In this document: piece after piece, positions 39,932 through 50,135 of the stretch
Layout of the letters: every line of letters starts with the position of its first letter
Numbering within the stretch: the first letter of the stretch is position 1
Assembly: GCF_004328705.1 (NCBI RefSeq)
Contig: NZ_CP035319.1
Span: forward strand, 3,286,001-3,350,000
Source: Rhodococcus sp. ABRD24
GTDB taxonomy: Bacteria > Actinomycetota > Actinomycetes > Mycobacteriales > Mycobacteriaceae
Direction: 5' to 3'
Length of the DNA: 64,000 nt
The notes under the pieces: generated by a model
The model's database searches: none
What the model was told of the DNA's origin: nothing
What the model saw: only the letters and a program-made list of their open reading frames with translations
Translations under genes and position numbers: made by a program

Positions 39932-40270
39932 GTTTGCATCGCCGCACTGTCGGCGGCCGGCGGCGTACATCCGGTGTCCGACAACTTCCTTGCGGGAATA
40001 CCCCTGGAATTGGGCAATCCGGGCGGGTTGGCGCCGGGGTCGAACGACTGGTCGGGTAAACCGACCGAGTGGCATCCAAATCCGGCCGTCCGCGCACACG
40101 GAACTGGTGACAACCCTCCCATGGCAAGGCAACCGCCAGGACAATTGGGTAACCAATGTCCCCTTACTGGGGCGCGAAGGATATTGCGTCTTCTCGCTCA
40201 CCTACGGTGCATTCGACGAGTTGCCCTGGCTGATTTCCGGGATTGGCGGAAATGCGGCCGAGCGGCGACC
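39932..40270 (+). pseudogene. Secreted lipase remnant with frameshift
   Basis: One frame encodes a signal-peptide-like end and mature start (IAALSAAGGVHPVSDNF, then GSNDWSGKPTEWHPNP) up to AHGTG; the next frame continues GNRQDNWVTNVPLLGREGYC and VFSLTYGAFDELPW. Together they match the N-terminal third of actinobacterial secreted lipases with the HGT oxyanion segment. A stop (TAG, 39929-39931) truncates the signal peptide, a short frame-changing insertion splits the oxyanion region, and the catalytic Ser region is missing. The 3' limit is approximate. The rest of the 39789-40497 gap shows no gene. Confidence 0.65.
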
Positions 40271-40524
40271 GACATCGTCGTGCGGGACGGGTGCACCTCC
40301 GACTACGGTGAGCAGGTGGCCCTGGCCACGGAGCCGGTATCCGCGGCGTATCTGCTCAACGCCTCGGACCCGGGTCGATCCCCGTCCGGTTCCATGCCAG
40401 TTCGTCGCGCCGATCACGGGGGCTGATCAGCAGTACCCAGCCCTCACGCGGACCCTCTCGATCACATCGGATACGCGGGCGGGTTCCCGCTCCGGCGATG
40501 CGGCTGGTGGGAAGGAGTGTGCGG

Positions 40525-42381
40525 GTGCGAGCGGTTCCGGAGACAGGGGCGGACGATGCGATCGCGTCCGCGAACCCCACCCGGAATCGATGGTGGACGC
40601 CGACGTCACGGCAGGTCCTCACCCTTGCCGTCGCCCTTGTCGCGGTGCAGTCGGTGGTGCGCGCCGGGGTCGCGTTCTCGGGCGACTTCTACTGGGACGA
40701 CCTGATCCTGATCAGCCGCTCGGGGCAATACCCGGCATTGTCGGGGGAGTTCCTGTTCTACGACCACGACGGCCATTTCATGCCCGCCGCGTTTCTGGCC
40801 GCCTGGTTCGCGACTACGGTGGCACCGCTGAGCTGGGTGGTGCCGGCGCTCATGCTGATTCTTCTGCAGCTTCTGGCGTCGCTCGCGGTGCTGCGGGTGC
40901 TGTGGCTGCTGCTGGGTCCCCGTCCGGCGCTGCTGCTGCCGTTCGCCTTCTATCTGTTCTCACCGCTGACCCTGCCGTCGTTCCAATGGTGGGCGGCGGG
41001 CCTGAACTCGCTGCCGATGCAGATCGCCATTGCGTGGGTGGCGGGCGACGCGATCCGGCTGCAGCGCACCGCGCGGATCAGGTTCGCGGTCTCCGGCGCG
41101 ATCGTGGCCGCGTTGTCGTTCGCGTTCTTCGAGAAATCGGTGCTGGTGCCGATAGTCGCGTGCATGACCGTCGTCCTGCTGAACCACGTCGACGGAATCG
41201 AGAGTCCGATCCGCTCCGCGGTGCGTGGCGGGCGGGCGCTGTGGATTCCGCTGGTGGTCGTCACCGCGGTGTGGACGGTGGCGTATCCGGCCTTCACCGA
41301 GTCCCGGTTCAATGTCCCGAGCGCGGCGCAGACCGCCGGGCTCGTCCACCACGGCACGTCACTGGGCCTGGTGCCGACACTGCTCGGCGGGCCTTGGGCG
41401 TGGGAGCGGTGGTCACCGAGCCCGCCGTGGGCGACGCCTCCGATCGCGCTGGCTGTCCTCGGGTGGGCCGCGGTTCTCGCTGCCCTTGCGTGGTCGCTGA
41501 TCCGCAAACGCCGCACCGGAGCGGTGTGGCTGTCGATGGTGGCGTACATCGCGGCGTCGGAGGCGGCGATGGTGTCGACCCGGTCCGGCCCGGACACCGC
41601 CTACGAATTGGCACAGACGCTCCGGTACGTCGCAGACAGCGCGGTCGTGATCGCGATCGGCTGGGCGCTGATCGCGCACGCACCGCGGCGGCCCGGTGCA
41701 CGTGTCCTCCCGCAGCCGCAGCCCGTGCTAGTGGCGGGGCTGACCGCACTCTTCTTTGTGAGCAGCATGTGGTCGACGGTCACGTTCGTCCAACGGTGGC
41801 GGGAGAGCCCCACCGTCGACTACCTCGCGAATGTGCGGGAGTCGCTGGCCGCGAACCGAAACACCCCGCTGCTCGACCAGCCGGTGTCGATCTGGGTGCT
41901 GTTGCCCGTCGCGTATCCGCACAACATGGCCAGCGGCATCTTCGGCCCACTGCGTGAGCGTCCAGAGTTCGCTCGGTCCACGAACTACCTGCAACTGCTC
42001 GACGACTCAGGAAGGCTCGTCCCCGCTGCCGTCGCACCGGCCCGCAACATCGGTCAGGGACCGGTGCCCGGTTGCGGATACCTTGTCGAGGGCGGCGCCG
42101 CCGAGATCCCGCTCGACGGTCCGCTGATCGACTGGGAGTGGACGGCGCAGCTCACCTACCTTGCAAGCGCCGACGGGAAGATCGAGGTCGGGTTCGGTGA
42201 CGGGCGCGAGGTCACGGACCCGGTCACCGTTCCGGTCCAGGCCGGGCTCAACCACGCGTTCGTTCGATTGTTCGGGGCCGGTGACACGCTGCGTGTGCGG
42301 CCGATGACGCCAGGTCTGGCACTGTGCATCGGGGCGGGTCCGGTCGGCTCGGTTGTTCCGGCTCCGCGATCAGGCGAGTGA
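40525..42381 (+). CDS. Large polytopic membrane protein (glycosyltransferase-like)
   Basis: The 618-residue protein has about ten hydrophobic helices in the first ~410 residues and a C-terminal ~200-residue extracytoplasmic domain. The early loop FSGDFYWDDLIL resembles the Asp-containing first loop of GT39/GT-C-type membrane enzymes, but no full signature is seen, so the function is open. The GTG at 40525 is 7 nt after AAGGAG and is preferred; the ATG at 40498 lacks a ribosome-binding site. It is convergent with the pentapeptide gene 40 bp away. Confidence 0.75.
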   Translation: MRAVPETGADDAIASANPTRNRWWTPTSRQVLTLAVALVAVQSVVRAGVAFSGDFYWDDLILISRSGQYPALSGEFLFYDHDGHFMPAAFLAAWFATTVAPLSWVVPALMLILLQLLASLAVLRVLWLLLGPRPALLLPFAFYLFSPLTLPSFQWWAAGLNSLPMQIAIAWVAGDAIRLQRTARIRFAVSGAIVAALSFAFFEKSVLVPIVACMTVVLLNHVDGIESPIRSAVRGGRALWIPLVVVTAVWTVAYPAFTESRFNVPSAAQTAGLVHHGTSLGLVPTLLGGPWAWERWSPSPPWATPPIALAVLGWAAVLAALAWSLIRKRRTGAVWLSMVAYIAASEAAMVSTRSGPDTAYELAQTLRYVADSAVVIAIGWALIAHAPRRPGARVLPQPQPVLVAGLTALFFVSSMWSTVTFVQRWRESPTVDYLANVRESLAANRNTPLLDQPVSIWVLLPVAYPHNMASGIFGPLRERPEFARSTNYLQLLDDSGRLVPAAVAPARNIGQGPVPGCGYLVEGGAAEIPLDGPLIDWEWTAQLTYLASADGKIEVGFGDGREVTDPVTVPVQAGLNHAFVRLFGAGDTLRVRPMTPGLALCIGAGPVGSVVPAPRSGE

Positions 42382-42421
42382 GCACTGACACACGTTGCCG
42401 GGCGATCTGCGGTCGCCGACC

Positions 42422-43099
42422 TCACACGGATGGTTCATCCGCGGACACCGTGACTCCGAGCGCGAGGGCGAATTCGTGTGCCAGGTCCAGAAGTTGATGA
42501 GGGCTGATGATCATCCCGGTCAGAGAGTCGTAGCCGCTCGCGACACCGATTGCGCGCGCGTCACGGAGGTCGACATTGTGCAGTCTGGCTTTGTCCAGCC
42601 GTACGTCATCCACGGTCGACCCTGGAAACGTGACGTCGGTCATCTTCGTATCGGATAGATCGATTTCCCGAAGTGCACAGTCCACGAAGGACACATCGCG
42701 CAGTTCCGCGCCGCGAAGGTTGACGCCAGTCAATTTGCAGCCGACGAAGGTCACTCGAAAGATTTCGGTGTCGAACAGCGCGGTGCCGGCGAGCACGCTG
42801 GTGCCGATCTGGGAGTCGATCCACCGGGTTTCGGCCAGATCGGTACCGATCAACTGGGCTTGATGGATCCAGACTTCGTTGAAATGTGATCGGGCCAGAT
42901 GTCCATCGGAGAAGTTGACGTCGGTGAAGACGACCTGAGTGAAATGCGTGCCCTCGGCACGAAGATTGGCGAGATCGATGTCGTCGAAGTGGGCCCCGCT
43001 ATGGTCCTCGGAGGCCTCGGGCGCGTCCTCGGACGGGGAAAGGCAATGGGCGAAGGACAGTTCATTGATGTGCTGAATGATCGGCCGCATCTTCTTCAT
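42422..43099 (-). CDS. Pentapeptide-repeat protein (MfpA/Qnr-like)
   Basis: From about residue 38 to 180 the 225-residue protein is built of A(D/N)LXX-like repeats, e.g. DDIDLANLRAEGTHF, GVNLRGAELRDVSF and REIDLSDTKMTDVTF, which fold as a right-handed beta-helix. MfpA and Qnr proteins of this fold mimic DNA and protect gyrase from fluoroquinolones; many other pentapeptide proteins have unknown roles. The ATG overlaps the stop of the MFS gene by 4 bp (ATGA), so both are co-translated. The C-terminal ~35 residues lie outside the repeats. Confidence 0.8.
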   Translation of the reverse strand: MKKMRPIIQHINELSFAHCLSPSEDAPEASEDHSGAHFDDIDLANLRAEGTHFTQVVFTDVNFSDGHLARSHFNEVWIHQAQLIGTDLAETRWIDSQIGTSVLAGTALFDTEIFRVTFVGCKLTGVNLRGAELRDVSFVDCALREIDLSDTKMTDVTFPGSTVDDVRLDKARLHNVDLRDARAIGVASGYDSLTGMIISPHQLLDLAHEFALALGVTVSADEPSV

Positions 43100-44667
43100 G
43101 CCGCTTCCGTCGTCTCGGTCGCCGTCCGTGTGCTGTTCGGCTGGATCAGCAACGCCAGCACTGCACTGGCGAGCGCGATGCCGGCTCCGATCCACATGAC
43201 CGCCTGCATTCCGGACATGAATGCGAGTTCGGTTCCGCGGGTGACCGCCGCCGCTGTCGTGTCGTTCATCTGTGCGGTAACGGGAGCAATTCCCTGTTCG
43301 ACGAGTCCGGCTTGCGCGACGACCTGTTCCGAAATCTCATCGGGAACGTCTGCACCGTGAAGTTCGGACGGCAGTGTTCGAGCGACGATCGTCGCGATCA
43401 CTGTTCCGAACACCGCTGTGCCGAGTACTCCACCGAGCTGGCTTGCGGTCGTCTGCAGGCCCCCGGCGACGCCGCTGTGCTCGACAGGTGCGGTGCCGAC
43501 GATGGCCTCGGTCGCGGCGACGACGATGATCCCCATGCCAGAGCCGAGCAGGGTCAACCAGGGCCACTGTTCGTTGTAGGAGGAATGCGCCGACAGGCTG
43601 GCGAGCCCGGCGAAGCTGACCGCAAGAAGCGTCATCCCCAGTGCCAACGGCCAACGACACCCCAACTTCTCGGTCAGGATTCCGCCGAGCGGAGAGCTGA
43701 CGGTGAACACCACCATCAGCGGAAGCAAGCGAACGCCGGTCTCCAGCGGCGAATAGCCGTGCACGTTCTGCATGTAGAGACCGATGGAGAACAGCACCCC
43801 GTACAGCGCAAGATTCCCGCTGACGAGCAGGACGACTCCGACCGACAGCGTGCGGGAACGAAACAGCGACAGCGGGACGAGTGGTTCGGGACCGCGGTGC
43901 TGCCGAGCCACGAATACCGCCAGCAGCACCAGGGCCGTGACCGCGCTTGCGGCGACATGCGCGGACGCCCAGCCGCTGCTGCGCGCGCCCGTCAGTGTCC
44001 ACACCACCGCGAACAACGCCGCCGCGAGAACGCCGGCACCGACCGTGTCGATCCTGCCGGCGCGGTCAGGGGCGCGGCTCTCGTCCACCCACCGAACTGC
44101 CGCGGCAGCGGCGATCAGTCCGATCGGCACATTCAGCAGAAAGATCGCCGACCACGACAAGTACTCGACCAGCAGCCCGCCGACGATGGGACCGGCGGCG
44201 GCCGCGAACGCCGACGCCGCACCCCACGTCCCGATGGCACGGTTCAATTCGGCGGGAGGAAAGGTCGATCTCAAGATTGCGAGGGTGTTCGGTACCAGCA
44301 TTGCGCCGGCGAGCCCCTGCAGCACGCGGAAGGTGATCAGCGCCGGCGTCGTCGGCGACAGACCGCATCCCAGGGAAGCGAGCGCGAACCCGATGACCCC
44401 GATGACGAAAATCCGGCGGCGACCGAACCTGTCGCCGAGCTTTCCGCCGACGATCATCGTCACCGCCAGCGCGAGTAGATAGCCGTTGGTCACCCATTGC
44501 AGACCGGTCAGTGAGGAGCCGAGGTCGCGGCTGATCGTCGGGTTGGCGATGTGGACGACGGTGCCGTCGAGGCTGACCATCACCACACCCGACGCCACCG
44601 CGATCAGGGCGGACCGCCGTCGCCGCCTCGACGGGTAGGTCTGGGTCATCAGTTCGGCATTGCCCAT
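43096..44667 (-). CDS. MFS drug efflux transporter, DHA2 family
   Basis: The 523-residue protein has 14 predicted helices, with SLDGTVVHIANPTISRDLG (helix 1, DHA2 motif), GKLGDRFGRRRIF (motif A) and VLQGLAGAMLVPNTLAI (motif C). It is probably a proton-driven multidrug pump. The ATG is 6 nt after GGGAGGA. Its end overlaps the pentapeptide-repeat gene, and a TetR gene is divergent with palindromes between. Confidence 0.88.
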   Translation of the reverse strand: MGNAELMTQTYPSRRRRRSALIAVASGVVMVSLDGTVVHIANPTISRDLGSSLTGLQWVTNGYLLALAVTMIVGGKLGDRFGRRRIFVIGVIGFALASLGCGLSPTTPALITFRVLQGLAGAMLVPNTLAILRSTFPPAELNRAIGTWGAASAFAAAAGPIVGGLLVEYLSWSAIFLLNVPIGLIAAAAAVRWVDESRAPDRAGRIDTVGAGVLAAALFAVVWTLTGARSSGWASAHVAASAVTALVLLAVFVARQHRGPEPLVPLSLFRSRTLSVGVVLLVSGNLALYGVLFSIGLYMQNVHGYSPLETGVRLLPLMVVFTVSSPLGGILTEKLGCRWPLALGMTLLAVSFAGLASLSAHSSYNEQWPWLTLLGSGMGIIVVAATEAIVGTAPVEHSGVAGGLQTTASQLGGVLGTAVFGTVIATIVARTLPSELHGADVPDEISEQVVAQAGLVEQGIAPVTAQMNDTTAAAVTRGTELAFMSGMQAVMWIGAGIALASAVLALLIQPNSTRTATETTEAA

Positions 44668-44686
44668 GGCGAATCCTCCCATTAAA

Positions 44687-44716
44687 TGGAACACCGTGTT
44701 CCAATTAGAACATGTT
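44687..44716. promoter_or_regulatory. Operator between MFS and TetR genes
   Basis: TGGAACACCGTGTTCCA (44687-44703) is a palindrome with 7-bp arms around CCG. AACATGTT (44709-44716) is a second, shorter one sharing the GAACA half-site. They lie between the divergent starts and next to the TACCAT -10 of the TetR gene. Confidence 0.65.
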
Positions 44717-44730
44717 GTACCATTTGCTGG

Positions 44731-45324
44731 GTGGGTGACGCTACTGGCACGAACACGACAGAACACGCACTGCGCTCGGACGCTCAACGCAACCGGGACG
44801 CCGTGATCGCTGCTGCCATCCGAATGCTGGCGGCCGATCCGGAGGCGAGCATGCAGCAGATCGCCGCACAGTCCGGTGTGGGACGAACCACCGTCTACCG
44901 GCACTTCCCTACGCGCGAGCACCTCATGCAAGCGCTCGTCGATCTCGTTGTCGACGAGCAGAGAGCCATCGTCAGAGCGGCGATCACGCCGGACGCTGCG
45001 GCGGCCGCGGTCTTTCACCGTCTCGGCCCCGGGATTATTCGAGTAGGTGAGCGCTATCGGTTCCTCGACAACCGTCCCGGCGCGATCGCTGATGCGCCAC
45101 TGCGTCATCCGACGGCCGGCGAGCCGCTTCTCGAATGGCTCACCGATGCTGCCGAGCGGGGCGAACTCCGTGCGGACCTTCCCCCCGAATGGATGTACGC
45201 GATGATCCACGGACTTGCCCGCGCTGCCAACGAAGAGGTCCTTGCGGGCCGAAGATCCGCTGAGGAAGCGGGCCGATTGCTCGGCCGCACCCTGGCGGAC
45301 GCCTTCGCCGGCCCCAATCCGTGA
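44731..45324 (+). CDS. TetR-family transcriptional regulator
   Basis: The 197-residue protein has a TetR helix-turn-helix (IAAQSGVGRTTVYRHFPTRE) near residues 40-60 and a C-terminal ligand domain. The GTG lies 7 nt after TACCAT with no Shine-Dalgarno site, so the mRNA is likely leaderless. It is divergent from the MFS-pentapeptide operon and should repress it through the palindromes at 44687-44716. The ligand is presumably a pump substrate. Confidence 0.85.
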   Translation: MGDATGTNTTEHALRSDAQRNRDAVIAAAIRMLAADPEASMQQIAAQSGVGRTTVYRHFPTREHLMQALVDLVVDEQRAIVRAAITPDAAAAAVFHRLGPGIIRVGERYRFLDNRPGAIADAPLRHPTAGEPLLEWLTDAAERGELRADLPPEWMYAMIHGLARAANEEVLAGRRSAEEAGRLLGRTLADAFAGPNP

Positions 45325-45370
45325 TTTCCCTGCGGTGATTTCGCATACCGGGAGGCCCGGCGAAGGTGTT

Positions 45371-45420
45371 CGCTCCCGGCGTACAGCTTGCGGGAAACGA
45401 TTCCGCGACCTGCGACGTTG
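45371..45420 (+). promoter_or_regulatory. clpC stress promoter: ClgR-like box and ECF -35/-10
   Basis: CGCTCCCGGCG (45371-45381) resembles the ClgR box CGC-N5-GCG. Twelve bp on, GGAAAC (45393-45398) and CGTTG (45416-45420) with a 17-bp spacer match the SigE/SigH-type consensus GGAAY-N16-19-CGTT. The rest of the 45325-45634 gap is non-coding leader with hairpins. Confidence 0.5.
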
Positions 45421-45471
45421 AAAACCTCGAATAGGTCCGCTCCACGCCTTTCACGGGTGGAGGAGCGGTAG

Positions 45472-45493
45472 CTCTAGTGGTCGCCCACTAGAG
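45472..45493 (+). other. Perfect hairpin in the clpC leader
   Basis: CTCTAGTGG and CCACTAGAG pair perfectly around TCGC. A second, smaller repeat GGAACC-N6-GGTTCC lies at 45510-45527. If the 45418 promoter is used, both are in the ~200-nt 5' leader of clpC mRNA. Role unknown. Confidence 0.5.
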
Positions 45494-45634
45494 TATGAGG
45501 TGGGGTCGTGGAACCTTCGTCGGTTCCGGAGGCCGTCAGCCTGTTGTGCCGGAGCGAAACGCGGCGGGAAGGTACGAGACACTGTGACAAGCGGGGCCTC
45601 TGACCTGGACCGCCGGAAAGTGTGAGGGAGAGCG

Positions 45635-48181
<2,547 letters not shown>

Positions 48182-48200
48182 CACCGTCCGATCGAACTGA

Positions 48201-48240
48201 CGAAGGGGCGGCCTTCCCTGACCGGAAGGCCGCCCCTTCG
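48201..48240 (+). terminator. Terminator hairpin after clpC
   Basis: CGAAGGGGCGGCCTTCC and GGAAGGCCGCCCCTTCG pair perfectly (17 bp) with a 6-nt loop, 20 bp after the stop. Confidence 0.85.
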
Positions 48241-48266
48241 CGCGGTCTGGTGTCGTGTTCCGCACG

Positions 48267-48872
48267 TCAGCTCGGCTGCCGGTTCAACCACAGTGTGCTG
48301 TCGCGACCCGACCAGTTTGCGAGCCTTTCGGTGGGGCCGGCGTCGTCTCGTGGGCGCACCACGGCGTCGAACGGGATGTGTTGCCCGCGTGGCGTTTCGG
48401 GGATGGCTTCGTAGGCGGCGACCAGCATCGTCTCAGCCAGTTCGGGGTCTGCCTCCGACCTCTGGCCGGTTGCTACGGCCAGATCCCAACCGTGAACCAG
48501 GGTTTCGTTCGGATAGGCCCACACGGCCTCGCGGCCGGAGATCCGTCCCCAGGGCGCGGTGAGGACTTCGTCGAGGATGGCGTCGTCGTCCCAGATCTCC
48601 CCGAGGCGGTGCGCGGCTTGCCGATAGGACTGGCTCAGCGCATTGTCCGGGATGCCGTCGGCGACGAGGGCTACACTCAGCGGATCTCCGCCCTCGCCGA
48701 TGACTCGGACCCGGTCAACGGTTGCGACCAGATGCCCGGCCAGTGTGCGTGCGTCGAACTCGCTGCACGGTGTCGGATTGCTCCATTGGTCGGTACGGAC
48801 CGCCGCCATGACGGACGCGGTCCAGTGCAGCGCCTGACGGTAGAGCGGTCGGGGATCGGCGGGTGTTGTCAT
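48267..48872 (-). CDS. DinB/maleylpyruvate-isomerase-like (TIGR03086) protein
   Basis: The 201-residue protein begins with WTASVMAAVRTDQWSNPTPC and SEFDARTLAGHLVATVDRV, the mycothiol-dependent maleylpyruvate isomerase-like DinB helical bundle. HGWDLAVATG near the C-terminus supplies the conserved His. Family members often act on mycothiol adducts, but no specific reaction can be given. The ATG is 6 nt after GAGAGGA. It is divergent from the HxlR gene across a 19-bp perfect palindrome. Confidence 0.8.
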   Translation of the reverse strand: MTTPADPRPLYRQALHWTASVMAAVRTDQWSNPTPCSEFDARTLAGHLVATVDRVRVIGEGGDPLSVALVADGIPDNALSQSYRQAAHRLGEIWDDDAILDEVLTAPWGRISGREAVWAYPNETLVHGWDLAVATGQRSEADPELAETMLVAAYEAIPETPRGQHIPFDAVVRPRDDAGPTERLANWSGRDSTLWLNRQPS

Positions 48873-48913
48873 CGTGATTCCTCTCGGCGACGTTGTTGCG
48901 TGCAAGTACCACA

Positions 48914-48956
48914 CTCCCCTCGATACGTGACATCTACTGTCACGTATCGAGGGGAG
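48914..48956. promoter_or_regulatory. 19-bp perfect inverted repeat between divergent genes
   Basis: CTCCCCTCGATACGTGACA (48914-48932) and TGTCACGTATCGAGGGGAG (48938-48956) are exact complements with a 5-nt TCTAC centre. They lie between the DinB-like and HxlR genes, 42 bp from one start and 35 bp from the other. As DNA it is an operator for a dimer, probably the HxlR protein; as RNA it would form a very stable hairpin in either transcript. Confidence 0.75.
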
Positions 48957-48990
48957 AAGGTCATGGAATACTCCCCGCGAGGACGAGGGG

Positions 48991-49935
48991 GTGCTGGCCG
49001 TGGGGACATCAGAGGCCGGTGATGTGCTGGAACCGGGCGGCGACAACGCCGTTGCGATCACTCTGGGCATTCTGGGTGACGAGTGGAACCTGTGGATCCT
49101 GGCCGAGGCCTTGCGCGGCACCTGCCGCTACAGCGACTGGCTCAGCCGTGGGCCGATATCGAATTCGGTTCTGACCGGGCGCCTCGCCCGGCTGACGGAG
49201 GCCGGGCTGTTCGAGCGCGTCAGGCTCGTGCAGTCGCCCGTGCGATACCAGTACGTGCTGACCGACCGGGGCAGGGCGGTGTGGCCGATCCTGATGGCGA
49301 TGTGGTCGTGGGAGAAGCGTTGGGGCCCGGACGGGCTGGCATCACGGATGGTGGTGCGGCACAAGGCCTGCGGGTCGGAGTTCACCCCGATTCTGGTGTG
49401 TGCGCACTGTTGTGAACCGGCGGCGCGGGACGACGTCGTCGTGCGGCTGGGTCCGAGCGGCGCCGGTTCGCGGAGCATTCCGGCGGCGTCGAGCCGGCGA
49501 CGATCCGGATCTGCCGCGCGACTGCCGGCGCATCTGCCCCACACGATGGAGCTGCTGGGGAATCGGTGGTCGGCGGCGATGCTGGGGGTGGCCTTCCTCG
49601 GGGCCACTCGCTACCGCGAATTCGAAGAACGCATGGGTGCGTCGACAGCGATCGTCGCGGACCGGCTGCGTACATTCACCGGATTGGGCGTGTTTCGGGC
49701 GGAGTCGGCGCCTGAGCGCTCCGACCGCGTCACTTATCACCTGACCGAGAAGGGCTGGAACTTCTTTCCGGTGGTCGTCGGGATGATGGCGTGGGGGCAG
49801 TGGTGGTTCCGTGCGCCGGAGGGTGATGCACTGCTGTTCTGGCACCGCTCCTGCCGGGGCTCGTTCGCCCCGCGCCTGGTCTGTAGTGAGTGCGCGCAGC
49901 CGTTGCAGGCACGAGAGATCGTGATCGGCTCGTAG
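48991..49935 (+). CDS. HxlR-type regulator with two tandem winged-helix units
   Basis: The 314-residue protein is an internal duplication. Unit 1 (about residues 20-110; LGILGDEWNLWILAEALRGT, VLTGRLARLTEAGLFERV) and unit 2 (about 175-270; MELLGNRWSAAMLGVAFLGA, VADRLRTFTGLGVFRAE) are both HxlR winged helices. Each is followed by a Cys-rich tail, HKACGSEFTPILVCAHC and HRSCRGSFAPRLVCSEC, which could bind zinc. Normal HxlR proteins are ~110 residues and dimerise; here both units are in one chain. The start may be GTG 48991 or GTG 49000. It probably binds the palindrome upstream. Confidence 0.8.
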   Translation: MLAVGTSEAGDVLEPGGDNAVAITLGILGDEWNLWILAEALRGTCRYSDWLSRGPISNSVLTGRLARLTEAGLFERVRLVQSPVRYQYVLTDRGRAVWPILMAMWSWEKRWGPDGLASRMVVRHKACGSEFTPILVCAHCCEPAARDDVVVRLGPSGAGSRSIPAASSRRRSGSAARLPAHLPHTMELLGNRWSAAMLGVAFLGATRYREFEERMGASTAIVADRLRTFTGLGVFRAESAPERSDRVTYHLTEKGWNFFPVVVGMMAWGQWWFRAPEGDALLFWHRSCRGSFAPRLVCSECAQPLQAREIVIGS

Positions 49936-50053
49936 TCGGCCCGTCTCGGTGTCCATCGCCGTCGCCGCCGAGGCTTTTCGGGTGCTGCCCGGCACGTGAA
50001 ATCCGTCTCGAGGGGACCCGAATGGGGGCCCACTTTCGAAACAGATATTCGAC

Positions 50054-50079
50054 GTGATATCTATAGTGATGTAGATCAC
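50054..50079. promoter_or_regulatory. Imperfect inverted repeat before the ligase gene
   Basis: GTGATATCTA and TAGATCAC pair with one extra base in the left arm, 57 bp before the ATG at 50136. Possible operator for a GntR- or TetR-type regulator. Confidence 0.35.
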
Positions 50080-50135
50080 ACTGCTAACTGAAGTGATGAC
50101 GAGCCGGGGCGTCGGATCTCCAGAAGGGAGGCCAC

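Noticed and set aside
39924..41957. 677-codon + strand open frame across the lipase remnant and membrane protein
   Set aside because: Only its first part belongs to the lipase remnant; the rest is out of frame with the clear membrane protein at 40525-42381.
50036..50052. TCGAA-N7-TTCGA as a possible SOS box
   Set aside because: The actinobacterial SOS box is TCGAAC-N4-GTTCGA (six bases between the arms); the spacing here is seven and the inner C and G are missing.
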